Source: Schizochytrium sp. TIO01 (Eukaryota > Sar > Bigyra > Thraustochytrida > Thraustochytriidae). From it: DNA of 64,000 bases. Position 1 is the first letter of the stretch. Every line of letters starts with the position of its first letter. The stretch spans positions 3,002,501 through 3,066,500 of the forward strand of contig SMSO01000032.1 of NCBI GenBank assembly GCA_004764695.1, written 5' to 3'. Below are positions 52,301 to 61,484 of the stretch, piece after piece. The notes under the pieces were generated by a model. That model saw only the letters and a list, made by a program, of their open reading frames with translations. It searched no databases and had not been told where the DNA came from. The position numbers and the translations under genes were made by a program.

Positions 52301-54579
52301 AGGGGATGATATTGGTCGATGGTTCAACAGCAAAATTGTCAAATAAGGCTCAAAACGGTACCTTCGGATTGCCTGACACGGTCTCTGCTCTTATGACAAG
52401 TAAACTTGATCGTCTTAAACCATCACAGCAGTTGACGCTAAAAGTTGCTGCTGTGATCGGCGCAGAATTTCAGAGAAATGAATTAGCTGCACTGATGCCA
52501 ATTACAGTAGGAGACCGTTCTGAATCCGGGCATTTGAGCGAGGATGCTGATCAATTATCTGATGACATAAGTGCCTTGGTGGCACAGGGTTTGTTAAGTC
52601 GAGATCCATTAATGATGTACCATTATAGATTTACGAATGCAATGCTCCGAGAAAGTGCATATAATCTACTACTGTATCAGAACCGGAAGGATCTGCATCA
52701 GAAACTTGCTGAATATCAAGAAGCTCGTAACAAGGACTACCTAGAACCTGTATACTTTCTTTTAGCTACGCATTATTATCTTGCAGAAGAATACGCAAAA
52801 GCTATTGAATACTCAGAACTGGCAGGGAAAACTGCTTTGGAAGCTCATGCAATGCAGCAAGTGCTAGTCTGCTTCTCTCGCCTTATTGAGATGGACCTGC
52901 ATGTGCCAGAGGTTACTGTAGAAATTCCACTAGTTCGCAAGATTGGTTGGAAACGCCGTGTTGGTGAAGCTCTTCTTTCACTAGGCAAAGTCAACGATGC
53001 GGAGGAGTATTTTTTTGCCGCACTGGAGGACGCTAATCTCTACTCTGGACTCGGACCTGGATTGGACGATGGTTCTTGCTTTGACTTCTTCAGACGAAAT
53101 CCTAAGCTGCAACTCGTGAAAAATACTCTAGCTTTCCAAGAGCTTATCAAGAACCGGGATATAACTTTGTTATTAGAGGCATCTACAACATATGAGCTTC
53201 TATCACAAATTAACCACGATCGCACAACAAACTCCGCTCTAGAATATCGCCTTAACGCTCTTGATCTTGCACGTGCAGCAGAAAATTTCATTCGAGAATC
53301 TGAGAATATCGATACAGAACTCCTGGAAAGCGCAACAGCGCGACTTGCACGAACATACGCTTACGTTGCCGTTTTCTATGTTTGTGTAGGTTCACCCGCA
53401 ATGCTCGATTTAGCACGTGATCACATTCAAACTGCTACTCTGCTGATCGATACGACTGGCAAAGTAGAAGATTCTGTAACACAGACCTTAGTCAGGTATA
53501 AATCTGCAAAATTTGCACTTATGGTGGGAGAACTAAAGCAAGCAAGTGACAGGGTGCGGAAAGCTTTATGGATGTGCAAGTTCTTGAATTTTGAACGAAT
53601 GATGTTGGATTGTCATACTTTGTCACTCGCAATCCAACTCTTCATGGGTCGGTTAGCTAACGCGAAGCGACTTTTAGAATCAACTGTAGCCGACATGTCG
53701 CAGGCTGCACCGAACTATGTAATTCTTGCCATTGCAGCTCGTACTGCATGCCTTGCAGGAGACTTTAAATTAGCTGAGTCTTGCCTTGAGCGTATTGGAC
53801 GAATGAACTTAGGGCAGTTCAGCTCCGGGCCTGTTGCAGCTAGCAAGAAGTTGATGATGTATGCTAATCCAGAAATTCACATTGCATTGGCTCTCCTTCT
53901 ATCCAGGAAATATGGAAAGCAGGATATTGCGGCTACAGCTGCAATAAGGGGGATAGAGGCCTTGCAGAGCGAAGATCTAACAGACCTGAGTATTACTAAG
54001 TTCCACACAGCCGCCTTTCTACTTACAGCGCTTGCTGAAGGATTGAGTGGAATTCCTCTTTTGAAGACACGAGCACGGGCGCGAAAGTATCATGAATCAC
54101 AACGTATGAGCTTGTCTCAAATTATCCCTTTTGAAGACTTGGAAATCAAAGACTCAGTCAGACATATCCGTAGACAGGCGAAGCTTCACCTGAAGCGAGT
54201 CATGTCACTTTTGCGAAAGTATGTCTCAGCATACTCGGTGTGCCAGCCTCATGTGACGTATTGCAGTGGCTTATACCAGAAAATTTTGCGCGGCTCATCA
54301 AGAAACAAAACTATGAAGACCTTTTTGCAGGCTGCAGATGAGGCTTCAGCGATGGATTGTTTCTTTATCAAGGGTCTGGCCTTGTTCGAGGCTGGCCTCA
54401 TTGACCCACAGCACTGGGTTGGTGCACGCGCAGCTCTCTTGGCTTGTGGAGATGTCAAAACGGCCGCTTCCACATTATCTTCAAAGGAAGAGTTCTCGAA
54501 TATAAAGGATCTGAGCCGAGAAAATCTTATGGACGCACCTTACGAGCTAAACCTAATTGAACTTCCCGCAACAGAATGA
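49318..54579 (+). CDS. ADCY10: Soluble adenylyl cyclase (ADCY10-type)
   Basis: Single-exon protein of 1753 aa from the ATG at 49318. It makes cAMP from ATP and, in animals, is activated by bicarbonate and calcium and acts in flagella. The first class III cyclase domain (about 70-225) has FADISGF with the metal-binding Asp and GGDVIKFAGDAIL with the second Asp. The second domain (about 305-460) has RFIVDDKGAGLLLAFG and YTMHGTLVNLAARYM. A NACHT/AAA-like ATPase follows with Walker A GDAGIGKS near 531 and Walker B LVLLVEDCQF near 892. A TPR-like helical C-terminus runs to residue 1753. A basic/Ser-rich insert of about 150 residues (about 727-880) separates Walker A and B, explaining part of the extra length over human ADCY10 (about 1610 aa). 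AATAAA lies about 10 bases after the stop. Both cyclase domains keep their key residues, so activity is likely. Confidence 0.9.
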   Translation: MSEIANSSEENQEEISTRPLGETSVTKTSTSLSNVHVTSENLSLLASLVPASVIRYHLEKKGENRLASFSEEYEGAVLFADISGFSSLAEKLAKDLNCAANAAESLSSYIGQSLEKMVLEVCSKGGDVIKFAGDAILTVFPASKFANLNEATLCCVQVGLNLLKLDLKAGGVQLSVHCGVGAGKVISYHVGGRFDRWEYVITGDPIEQIGSAEPEASAGEVVIAKAAYHPIAGQCKGAALPSGNFRVDKLLDCPELITFPLISTELQPLAQEPNEMLRMQTCLRSYVPRPVLQALDAGQSLWFSELRLCSTLFCRLKGLQFKSTQNLDLIHRAVCTVQKHVYAYEGTLCRFIVDDKGAGLLLAFGLPPFMHENDPIRATKSAMDICTGVSDLINDDGEPLSASIGVTSGRVFCGTTGGRVRCEYTMHGTLVNLAARYMVAAKTGVLCGQTTYREACQQIEFGEPEKLKVKGKEEEVLVYRPLGSKMQMGFDMTKTDTPLLGRKLEIDAMVEAIRRLTIQADLSEVIIFTGDAGIGKSRLMEKGYSLAKKHKCSVLYGKGLDTESATVFYLFRGIFSQLIDLYFTKVIQYKYKIWVQISNQGAFEGIASTFSHSFSEHLFTKYLTKAFFEKLDNICRPDPDDESDDVDNGEATASADFLKYMGLTENPSATTALPSRNVEVTVPPLESLPESIRLCVVRDMIPVGKDNLEEMYPLLNIFIPKIVQSSDTEATAKMRKEVRAENRVRLIKEIFSKVTEELEAIQVLHEDVAQQLGRQDKAMIRLGVQITEPARSRSSQSSVGSNLARGLSATKPEKEISSRKRRGRNLKQSRSDDGEDSTSSLGIVKEGLVPKSPEPQSPETPISNASSHQMHSSYKMRIGGNQRLTQRHDRLVLLVEDCQFVDPLSLRLLQDIAMSVKPMLIMLSLRSLIFIEDDLILESFRHVEVGNLSREEIREGMCKWLQVKEVPDKALSAVMEKSYGHPLFSEELTKLMVAEGMILVDGSTAKLSNKAQNGTFGLPDTVSALMTSKLDRLKPSQQLTLKVAAVIGAEFQRNELAALMPITVGDRSESGHLSEDADQLSDDISALVAQGLLSRDPLMMYHYRFTNAMLRESAYNLLLYQNRKDLHQKLAEYQEARNKDYLEPVYFLLATHYYLAEEYAKAIEYSELAGKTALEAHAMQQVLVCFSRLIEMDLHVPEVTVEIPLVRKIGWKRRVGEALLSLGKVNDAEEYFFAALEDANLYSGLGPGLDDGSCFDFFRRNPKLQLVKNTLAFQELIKNRDITLLLEASTTYELLSQINHDRTTNSALEYRLNALDLARAAENFIRESENIDTELLESATARLARTYAYVAVFYVCVGSPAMLDLARDHIQTATLLIDTTGKVEDSVTQTLVRYKSAKFALMVGELKQASDRVRKALWMCKFLNFERMMLDCHTLSLAIQLFMGRLANAKRLLESTVADMSQAAPNYVILAIAARTACLAGDFKLAESCLERIGRMNLGQFSSGPVAASKKLMMYANPEIHIALALLLSRKYGKQDIAATAAIRGIEALQSEDLTDLSITKFHTAAFLLTALAEGLSGIPLLKTRARARKYHESQRMSLSQIIPFEDLEIKDSVRHIRRQAKLHLKRVMSLLRKYVSAYSVCQPHVTYCSGLYQKILRGSSRNKTMKTFLQAADEASAMDCFFIKGLALFEAGLIDPQHWVGARAALLACGDVKTAASTLSSKEEFSNIKDLSRENLMDAPYELNLIELPATE

Positions 54580-55806
54580 TAAAATAAACTACACTATAGT
54601 TATTTCCTTCAAGGTTGCAAGATTTATTTTATTCAAGCTATACCTTAAGATTGGAGACGTCGTCAATTTTTTAACGTAATTATTTTGTTGTTTTCTCCCG
54701 GCATAATTTGATTTCGCTATGCCAGACAATGCTTCAAATTGAGTAAATCATATATACATTCTAAGATCTCCAATCGAATGAACTTGTGAGCAAGGCAATG
54801 CTAGAGCTTTTGGCGTCTCATGTAAGTATAAAAGAATCTAGGATTTACATAGGACCAAAGCTAGGTAAACAGATACGTAGTTGTTCACTCGAAATAGCTA
54901 AACACTGAAAGTAGACACAAGCATTGATAGAATTTAGTATGATGAAATCTGAATCGATGTTGAAGAGATAAGTCATCGAACCTTTTAAATTGCGAATGGG
55001 ACAAATCTGTCTTGATCTCCTGATTGTAACATGGACTAGTCTGTTCTGAAATTTAGTTCCAAAAATAGCAGATAGCTAACTTTCAAAATCAGTCTATCGA
55101 GCCTTTCTCAAGCAATTAAACTTCATCTTCCTAAAGTCAATCTCTAGCTCTCCAGGTTCTCTTTCCACAAATTCAGACAGAAAAGCATTATGATTACAAG
55201 ATGTGCAGGCGTTATACGTGTTAAGAGAAAAGCTACAATTTAAAAATACTGTTTGGAGTGCAACTTAGTGTGACTTGCATTATTTATGTAGTACTGAAGT
55301 ATGAAAGCCCATGCTTCAATCCACTGTTAGTGGCAAGACTTCATACGATTCAAGTGTAATACTTTCAGCATTTTAAAATGTTCAAGCTAAGCAAATAAAA
55401 ATGATGAGGAGCATAAACAACTTATTCTTGAATAAGAGAAAAATAAACTCTTTACTTTTTCTGCTAGGTCATCATTTTAAATGAACATTCTGTTTGTTTT
55501 CTCTAATGAGGTGAAGTAATGCACAAATGCCCAAAACCAGAATTTGTGTAGTGGCTGATCGAGATTCAAAGAATTCGGGTCAGAATAATACACACGTTGG
55601 TAATAGCGGTTTCGAATATAAAAACGGAAGTCAAATTGACTCAGTTTTACTAAATGCATATCGCAAAACTTTAGACTACTTTAAAGATGCAGTTGAGAGG
55701 GTAGAAAGTAAAATCTCTGTATTAGAAAGGAAAAGACACTCTAACAGAACATTGTGCACATGTACAAACAGTCGGTACGCATGCTCTGGTACAGTTTGCT
55801 TAGGGT
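54580..55806. other. Intergenic region, convergent
   Basis: 1.2 kb between the 3' ends of the cyclase and amidase genes. A plus-strand frame at 55527-55889 has a plausible first half but runs antisense into the amidase gene and has no recognisable domain, so it is not called. Confidence 0.55.
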
Positions 55807-57035
55807 TCAAAGGCGCACGCGTGCAGTTACAATACCTTCATCCATGGTTCCCATATGGCAGAAGAGCTCTGGTTCATTCATGTCAATGATACAACTTGAG
55901 CCACAGAATGTAACATCGCCTTCACTATCTGGTCTGAAATAACTCATTGGCTCGACCCCTACTCGGTCGGCTGCAACAAATATAGTCTTTTGGTGAATAA
56001 GTGGCGACAAACGCGCAAACCAATAATTGATAGTTTCGGCCCCATTTACAGGACTTGCTGTAGGGTCGTCCGGGTGTCGGTTGCACCAAGCTGACGAGAA
56101 TGCTATAATTCTACTCTTTTGAGAACTGTGGAATTTAGCAAATTCAAACTCGCTCCATGCAGATTTGAACTCCCATGGGTTTATATCCATGCAGATTCCA
56201 AGCCCAACTTTAGTACCATTCGGTCCAAGCCAATCGCAATGGGTGCTAAGGAAGCCATTTCCTTCGGATGCCCAAGACTTATCGGAAATACTGTTGAGAT
56301 GTAAACTTGTCAGTTAGTAAATCAACGTGTAAAATTTTGCTAAGCCAACCATGATACTGGGTAGCTTGACAGTGCGTTGGGGTATGTATGCGAATACGAG
56401 ACGGCAGACACCAAAAGATAACAAACTTACTACAAGAAATGCTTGTCATACGTTGTATGAAGTTGCCCAGACGGGTTGACGAGCATGATTGAGTTATAAA
56501 GCTTGCCAGTTTCAGGTTCAAGACGAGGGAAACCGACAGATACACTGCAGCCGTAAGTCGAAGCAACGCGTTGGCACCAATCAAAAGTCGGTCCCTTGCC
56601 TGCGACCTCGGCAAGATGCTCAATATCCTTTCGAGTGCGGAATTGATAACCTGTAAAAGCCATTTCCGGAAGGACGAGAAGGTCTAATTTAAGATTTTCA
56701 TCGTTTTGAGACTGAGACCATTTCTGTAAAATCAAGTCTGCTTTGGCTATGCTAGCATCTATGTCACCATAGACAGGAGACATTTGCAGAGTACCTAGAA
56801 CAACAAATATATCTTCAGTGTCCTTACCCGCTTTATCCTTTTCAGTTTCGGCATCTGGCTTGATGCCGGGTTCCTTTCTTTCTGAAGCACCTTTGAATTC
56901 GTAGTCGTCATTCTGTTGCTCATGTTGGTGCTGACGCAACGTGGAGGTCTCCTGACTCCCGGTGGACTCATCGTCTACTGTATGCTGCTGCTTTGTTATC
57001 GAAAGGACACCTTCTTCCTCCTCTGACCCCACCAT
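55807..57035 (-). CDS. NTA1: N-terminal asparagine/glutamine amidase (NTA1-type nitrilase)
   Basis: Two exons on the minus strand: 57035-56431 and 56290-55807; GT-AG intron of 140 nt, phase 2 (1089 nt, 362 aa). The nitrilase core starts near residue 76 (IFVVLGTLQMSPVYGDID). The catalytic triad is visible: Glu124 in LLVLPEMAFTGYQF, Lys198 in YDKHF and Cys235 in GLGICMDINPWEF. The wording of LPE-x-A-x-TGY and GICMD-x-x-P-x-x-F with FEFAKFH nearby resembles yeast NTA1, which deamidates N-terminal Asn and Gln in the N-end rule degradation pathway. Residues 1-75 are an acidic, Gln/His/Ser/Thr-rich extension. The start is the ATG complementary to 57033-57035. A different nitrilase branch is possible, but the active-site context favours NTA1. 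Confidence 0.8.
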
Positions 57036-57353
57036 TTCTTTCAGTACAGCCGTTCAAAGGCCCAGGTGGTCGCAGGAAAACAGCCCTTTAAAAGCCAACG
57101 AAGACTGGAACAGAAGGCGAAAAGGTTTGGTGTTGTTTGCTGACTGAGTCTTCTTTGGGTTCAAACACTCTTTTTTCAATTCCCTGTTTTTTGCTTTTGT
57201 TTCTTGTGTCTTGTGTCTTGTTTATTATTATCATTATTTTAATTTAGAAATGTTTTAAAGCATTTTATAAAGCTCTTCAAAAGCGAAAAGGAAAATGCTA
57301 TGCACTTAGAGAAATAAATTTACTTATAATATAAAAGTTTGATGCATTTCCTA
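57036..57353. other. Intergenic region between amidase and Fanzor relic
   Basis: About 320 bases upstream of the amidase gene and downstream of the Fanzor relic. It is T-rich (57170-57260) and contains no gene. If the relic carried a guide RNA at its 3' end it would lie here, but no structure is evident. Confidence 0.55.
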
Positions 57354-57863
57354 TCATGATGGTGACAAACTGGACACAAGGCCCAATCGCGGTTTAAAAA
57401 CAAACCCTTGACTCAAAGACAGTTCTTGAATCATGTCCTTGTATAGGTAGCTCAAAAGAATGCCTCTGGCGGCGTGGATATCACGACCGACATGTTTGCA
57501 TTTTGGGGAGGCGTTGGAAAACCTTGGATGCTCCGAGCTTGTTGTGGATGACACCACACATTCATTGCATGGTTTCCAAGTGCAATCCTCTCGGCAAATA
57601 ACCAGTATACACCACTGGCAGGGGAGAAGCTCTGTTTTATGAATGAGCGCTTGGACTTAGCCAACGAACGACACATCATTCAAGCTCTCTTGATTTTGAT
57701 CTGTCTTGGTAATTGAATTTGTTGAGGTTTCAAATTTAGGCAAAAGAACAACACTGTAGTTTTCACTGAGCCAAAGCGCAAGCTTCTGGTTAATGCCGGG
57801 AGTCCAATAGGGCGGCTTGTTGAAGTTGACCCCTGCCGATGTCTTTGTAGACGACGGAGGCAT
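57354..57863 (-). pseudogene. Relic of a Fanzor/TnpB RNA-guided nuclease
   Basis: Minus-strand remnants follow the C-terminal half of TnpB/Fanzor in order. From 57863: NQKLALWLSENYSVVLLPKF then ETS, the conserved block before RuvC-II. An in-frame TAA (57657-57659) follows SFVG. The same frame goes on with VQALIHKTELLPC and ICREDCTWKPCNEC, matching the RuvC-II Glu and first zinc pair (x-EDYTSKTC-x-x-C). A frame change gives CGVIHNKLGASKVFQ, matching the CG-x-IH-x-KLGGSKVF linker. A second change returns to PKCKHVGRDIHAARGILLSYL, matching the second zinc pair, the RuvC-III Asp and the NAARNILL helix. The gene therefore has one stop, two frameshifts and no recognisable N-terminal half or RuvC-I Asp. 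Established knowledge: Fanzors are eukaryotic TnpB relatives carried by transposons, and active ones cut DNA guided by omega-RNA. This copy cannot be functional. Confidence 0.75.
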
Positions 57864-58965
57864 CTGCTAGGCATGCTGGAGGTCACCAATCCGACATTTG
57901 AAGTTCTCTTCTTGCTTGGCGAAGGACACTATGGCGTAGATAATGAATGGTACTGACAGTGCTGCTGCGTTGCTCGCGGCCGCCGGAACAACGGGCCATA
58001 GGTGCGCTCAGCGTCGTCACTTGCATATATATGATTGTCTCAGTTGAAGCACCCGAACGGTGCTGAGACGCCAACCTTCTGGTTGAAGTACTTTGATACT
58101 TCGAATTGAAAGTTTGCTTCACATGTAGTGTTTGGAGCTTGGTGGTTCCTTGGTCATTTCATTTTCTTACATACCCTCCGCTGCTTCAGTAAGACCTGAA
58201 TAATTTAATATATATCATTTATATGCAATAGCCACTCCCATTTGGAGGTATATAGGCTTTAACGTTTTCGTAGGTACTCATGCTTGCGTGAAAGCTCAGG
58301 CCAAAGTAGAGGGAGCCCTCTATGGCCGGTTTGAAAACGCTACGTAGGTAGGTAGCATCCCACTGCACTCTCACTAGTCGCGGTATTAGTCCCAAAAATT
58401 AAAGTCAAAGTACATTACTCATTATGTCCAGGATCAATCTCTTCCGTAGTACGGGGGAATTGGTTTGCTGTCATCTCATTCCTGTTAAAGTGATCTAGAA
58501 ATTGAATTAGTCTCCATCAGAGATGAATTATAGTGTACTTTATCCTAGGTTGTTTCTTCAAACAAAAAAAACTAACTGTAATATAGAATAATTGCAAAAA
58601 GAAGCAGGACCAGCACTATTATGATGCCCCCCAACTCATACCCAAAACAGAGTGAAGTTCTTACATTAGACGAGATCTATTGGCCACTATTGTTAACTTG
58701 AATGGTCTAGAAAGAACTATTTACGATTGCTTCAAGTAATTTTGAGATCGGTCAAGTTTGGTTCACTGTAGTGTCAATCATAAGAACTAGCTAAGTAGGT
58801 AGGGTATCTATCTACCAAGGTGTACTAGTATTCCAGTACCCGCACAACGCTGCAAGAATTGTCCACTCTCACTAGTTAGAGGCAACTCCTTAGTATTTTC
58901 TCAGTCACGATTTGTATACAAGATGTTATTATTTATTATTATTTTAATTAATAGTAGTAGTAGTA

Positions 58966-59007
<42 letters not shown>

Positions 59008-59207
59008 GTAATAATAATAATAATAAATTAAAAAGCCGTTGTATATTGTAGCGAAAGCACTTAGCTGTGCTTAGTATGTATATTTTTAAATGCTTTGCTT
59101 TGTTTGCTCTGGCAGTAGTATGACTTTCAGGAAGAGGTAGGCATACTCCAACGAAACTACAGTGATAACGTTGCGCCATCCACAAGCAGAGCCATAACGC
59201 AGCGACC
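57864..59207. other. Region between Fanzor relic and BBIP1
   Basis: 1.3 kb. The first 260 bases may hold the decayed N-terminal part of the Fanzor relic, but no motif could be read. 58952-59026 is an AAT/AGT repeat. No gene is supported. Confidence 0.55.
58952..59026. repeat. AAT/AGT trinucleotide repeat
   Basis: AGT units followed by about 20 AAT units with one AGT interruption. It encodes poly-Leu on the minus strand, which is an artefact. Confidence 0.9.
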
Positions 59208-59411
59208 ATGAGTCATACTACAGGCACAAACGCAGGAATTCCAGCCTCACTCGAAGAGGCTTTACCAAAAACAGGTTTGGTATTTTCGGAGCGCGGAAAT
59301 CTTACTGAGATTTTGTGCAAACCAAAAATTCTTCCCTTGAAATCTGCAACTCTGCTTCGAATGGAAGACCTTGAGAGACGCGCTAGGGAAAATGCTCTTT
59401 CGCCTCAATAG
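59208..59411 (+). CDS. BBIP1: BBSome-interacting protein BBIP1 (BBS18)
   Basis: Tiny single-exon protein of 67 aa from ATG 59208 to TAG 59409-59411. Residues 17-52 (EEALPKTGLVFSE then EILCKPKILPLKSATLLRME) match the conserved core of human BBIP1/BBIP10 (VLPKQGPLF, LCKPKLLPLKSLTLEKLE). BBIP1 is the smallest BBSome subunit and is needed for BBSome assembly and ciliary membrane-protein traffic. The length is near the human 92 aa with shorter ends. The motif LCKPK-[IL]-LPLKS is distinctive, so the call is firm despite the size. The gene converges on the membrane-protein gene ending at 59810. Confidence 0.88.
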   Translation: MSHTTGTNAGIPASLEEALPKTGLVFSERGNLTEILCKPKILPLKSATLLRMEDLERRARENALSPQ

Positions 59412-59809
59412 TAGGTACACGTAGTGGAAGTAGAAATCTACGCAGCAGCTAGGGACAACTATGCAATAGTTTTTTCTCAATATCTGTACTTTGCGTGTGG
59501 TGTCCTAATTATTAGATTTCTAGTTACACAAGAGCCTCCAAAAGACTGCGACTGCGTCAACAACGAAAGGCAACCTAAGGCTTTCAAGATTAAAACTATA
59601 ACCTGCGCTCATCTAAGGCCAAATTGATTTCAAACATAGTGAATGGCAACTAATTATCGAGGAAAGTCAAGAGCTTCGGATGTCCAGTGTTCAAACCATG
59701 ACGACTCATCTGATATATTTGGTGGGAGATTTACTATGAAGTGGCAAGGTAAGATATAATTTATTACGAATAAAGAGCTTGGGTCTCTACCATATCGTTG
59801 TGTTCTTTA
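59412..59809. other. Convergent intergenic region
   Basis: 400 bases between BBIP1 and the membrane-protein gene. A short plus frame at 59424-59627 has no recognisable domain and is not called. Confidence 0.55.
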
Positions 59810-60832
59810 TCAGATTGACTTCAGGGCAGGGCTGGCGGATAGCATGACTCGAGTAATCGCCGTGCCATCCTCACGAGCATACAGACGAATCGGAAAAGGC
59901 TCTGATGTGGACGCTACCTTGATCTCCCGAGGGAGCATGTTCCAGTGTGGATTGGCATCTACTTCAAGGTCAAGGATGCAACCAAGGTCTTTTCCATATG
60001 GACCAATCGACGAAATGCAGCACTCACAGTAGAACGCCCCTTGTCCCTTTTTAGCGTTACTTGCAAGATATTTCGGACAACAAAGCCATTTTTTTGATTT
60101 CACATGTTTATGCGGAACCAGCGCACCTGCCTTGACATCGGGGCAGTTTGTAAAGGTTGAACTGTCCATCATTGGGGCACCCACCCACAGGCTGTTGTCA
60201 TTAATGTTGGGCCCCAAAGTCTCAACATACAAATAGTATACGCCAGGTTTGGTAACATCAAAGAGATATTCTGCATAGGCCTGACTACAGATTTTGTTTT
60301 GCTTGCCGCCGCCCTTATCTGGACAGATGACAGAACTGCCTTTCGTTTCCATCGGACGTAGCATAACGTTATAGCTTGTGGCTTCCGCAGGCAACTCGAT
60401 TGCTAACTTGCGGTGAGTTGCTTTGCCGAGGTCTTCCTCAATTTGTTCAGGAGTGAGGGCTGGGGTACTTTCCTTTCGCCGCTTTGGCTTGGGTTTCTCC
60501 ACAGGTTCGTCAAAATCATTATCAGAATCCCCACCATAGCCGCTCTCAGCAACCACTAGTGTTCCCTTAAGCCCGGGATCTGCAGCGCTTGCTGTGGTAT
60601 GCGACATCGTAATGAACAAAAAAAGCAGGAGAAGAGTGATGCCCAGAGCTATAAGACGCTTCCTGTCCTCCTCAAACCACGATTTGGCTTTTTGGAAATG
60701 TCTTTCAGCTTCTGATACAAGATTCCCTGCAGCAGAACTGCCTCCGCTTTTTGAGCGAGACGATCCTGACTTCGAAGAGCGCTTGCTACTTCCATCCTTA
60801 ATGCTCTTGGATTTCTTCACTGATTTTGCCAT
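59810..60832 (-). CDS. Single-pass membrane protein with extracellular galactose-binding-like domain
   Basis: Protein of 340 aa from the first in-frame ATG (complement of 60830-60832): MAKSVKKSKSIKDGSS. Residues 1-60 are basic and Ser-rich (cytoplasmic by the positive-inside rule). One TM lies at about 62-82 (LIALGITLLLLFLFITM), with no cleavable signal peptide, so a type II topology is inferred. An acidic/KPKPKRRK linker follows, then a domain of about 200 residues with AEYLFDVTKPGVYYLYVETL, DNSLWVGAPM and a final REDGT-like segment (YAREDGTAITRVMLS). That pattern (V-x-PG-x-Y-x-L..., DNS-x-WV, REDGT-x-[ILV]) is typical of carbohydrate-binding beta-sandwich modules of the galactose-binding-like fold. 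A cysteine-rich insert (CCPKYL, CECC) interrupts it. A sugar or glycoprotein ligand at the cell surface is a guess. Confidence 0.7.
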   Translation of the reverse strand: MAKSVKKSKSIKDGSSKRSSKSGSSRSKSGGSSAAGNLVSEAERHFQKAKSWFEEDRKRLIALGITLLLLFLFITMSHTTASAADPGLKGTLVVAESGYGGDSDNDFDEPVEKPKPKRRKESTPALTPEQIEEDLGKATHRKLAIELPAEATSYNVMLRPMETKGSSVICPDKGGGKQNKICSQAYAEYLFDVTKPGVYYLYVETLGPNINDNSLWVGAPMMDSSTFTNCPDVKAGALVPHKHVKSKKWLCCPKYLASNAKKGQGAFYCECCISSIGPYGKDLGCILDLEVDANPHWNMLPREIKVASTSEPFPIRLYAREDGTAITRVMLSASPALKSI

Positions 60833-61484
60833 TGGCTTAGTCAGAAGGTTTCTTTCTTGTAACAACCAGCAGTTTGGTTTCCACCCAGAAAGGCTGTTGC
60901 TGGCAAGTCTGGAGGTTAGAATGAGTCTCGCCAGCCTAATGCTTAGAAATCTGTCACTTGTGAGACAGTGCTGTACTATCAGCAGCAAACCAGCAGCCAA
61001 TTTTACGTTTCCTCGCTTTGAAGCAATAAATACCCCAGCTTGGTCGGCTCTGCCCTAATCTTCTACGAAGCGAAGAAACTAAGATATCGTAAGCCACACA
61101 GAGAGAGCTCTTATCGTTAGAATAGCTGCCCGCAGCCTGTAGTTAGATTTGAGGATGTACGGTGTGTTAGAGTGTGTATCACTTTCGTCTCTCCTCCACG
61201 GGTGAGACCTTTCCCAGTGGAGTTGTCCCCCGTCTCCATGCGACTTTGTTGAAGTGATCTTGCCTTGCTTGATAGTAACTGGAACTAGGTACTAGTATTT
61301 TAATTAATAAGAATAATTTATATACAAATAAGTAACTTTGAACCAATGTTCTTTATTTTTTTTAATTTTAAAATCTCAAGTGTTTATCAATATTATTATT
61401 ATTATTATATTTTATTTTTAATTTAAGGGCTTATTTATCTTCAATGTAAACAAATTGTTGTTTACTATTACAGTTCTAATATTA
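60833..61484. other. Intergenic region
   Basis: 650 bases with no supported gene. 61290-61440 is AT-rich with a TTA repeat near 61390. Confidence 0.6.

Noticed and set aside
55527-55889. 120-codon plus-strand frame at the 3' end of the amidase gene
   Set aside because: The second half is antisense to amidase coding sequence and the first half has no family features.
58901-59209. Minus-strand frame with poly-Leu before BBIP1
   Set aside because: It is a translated AAT repeat.
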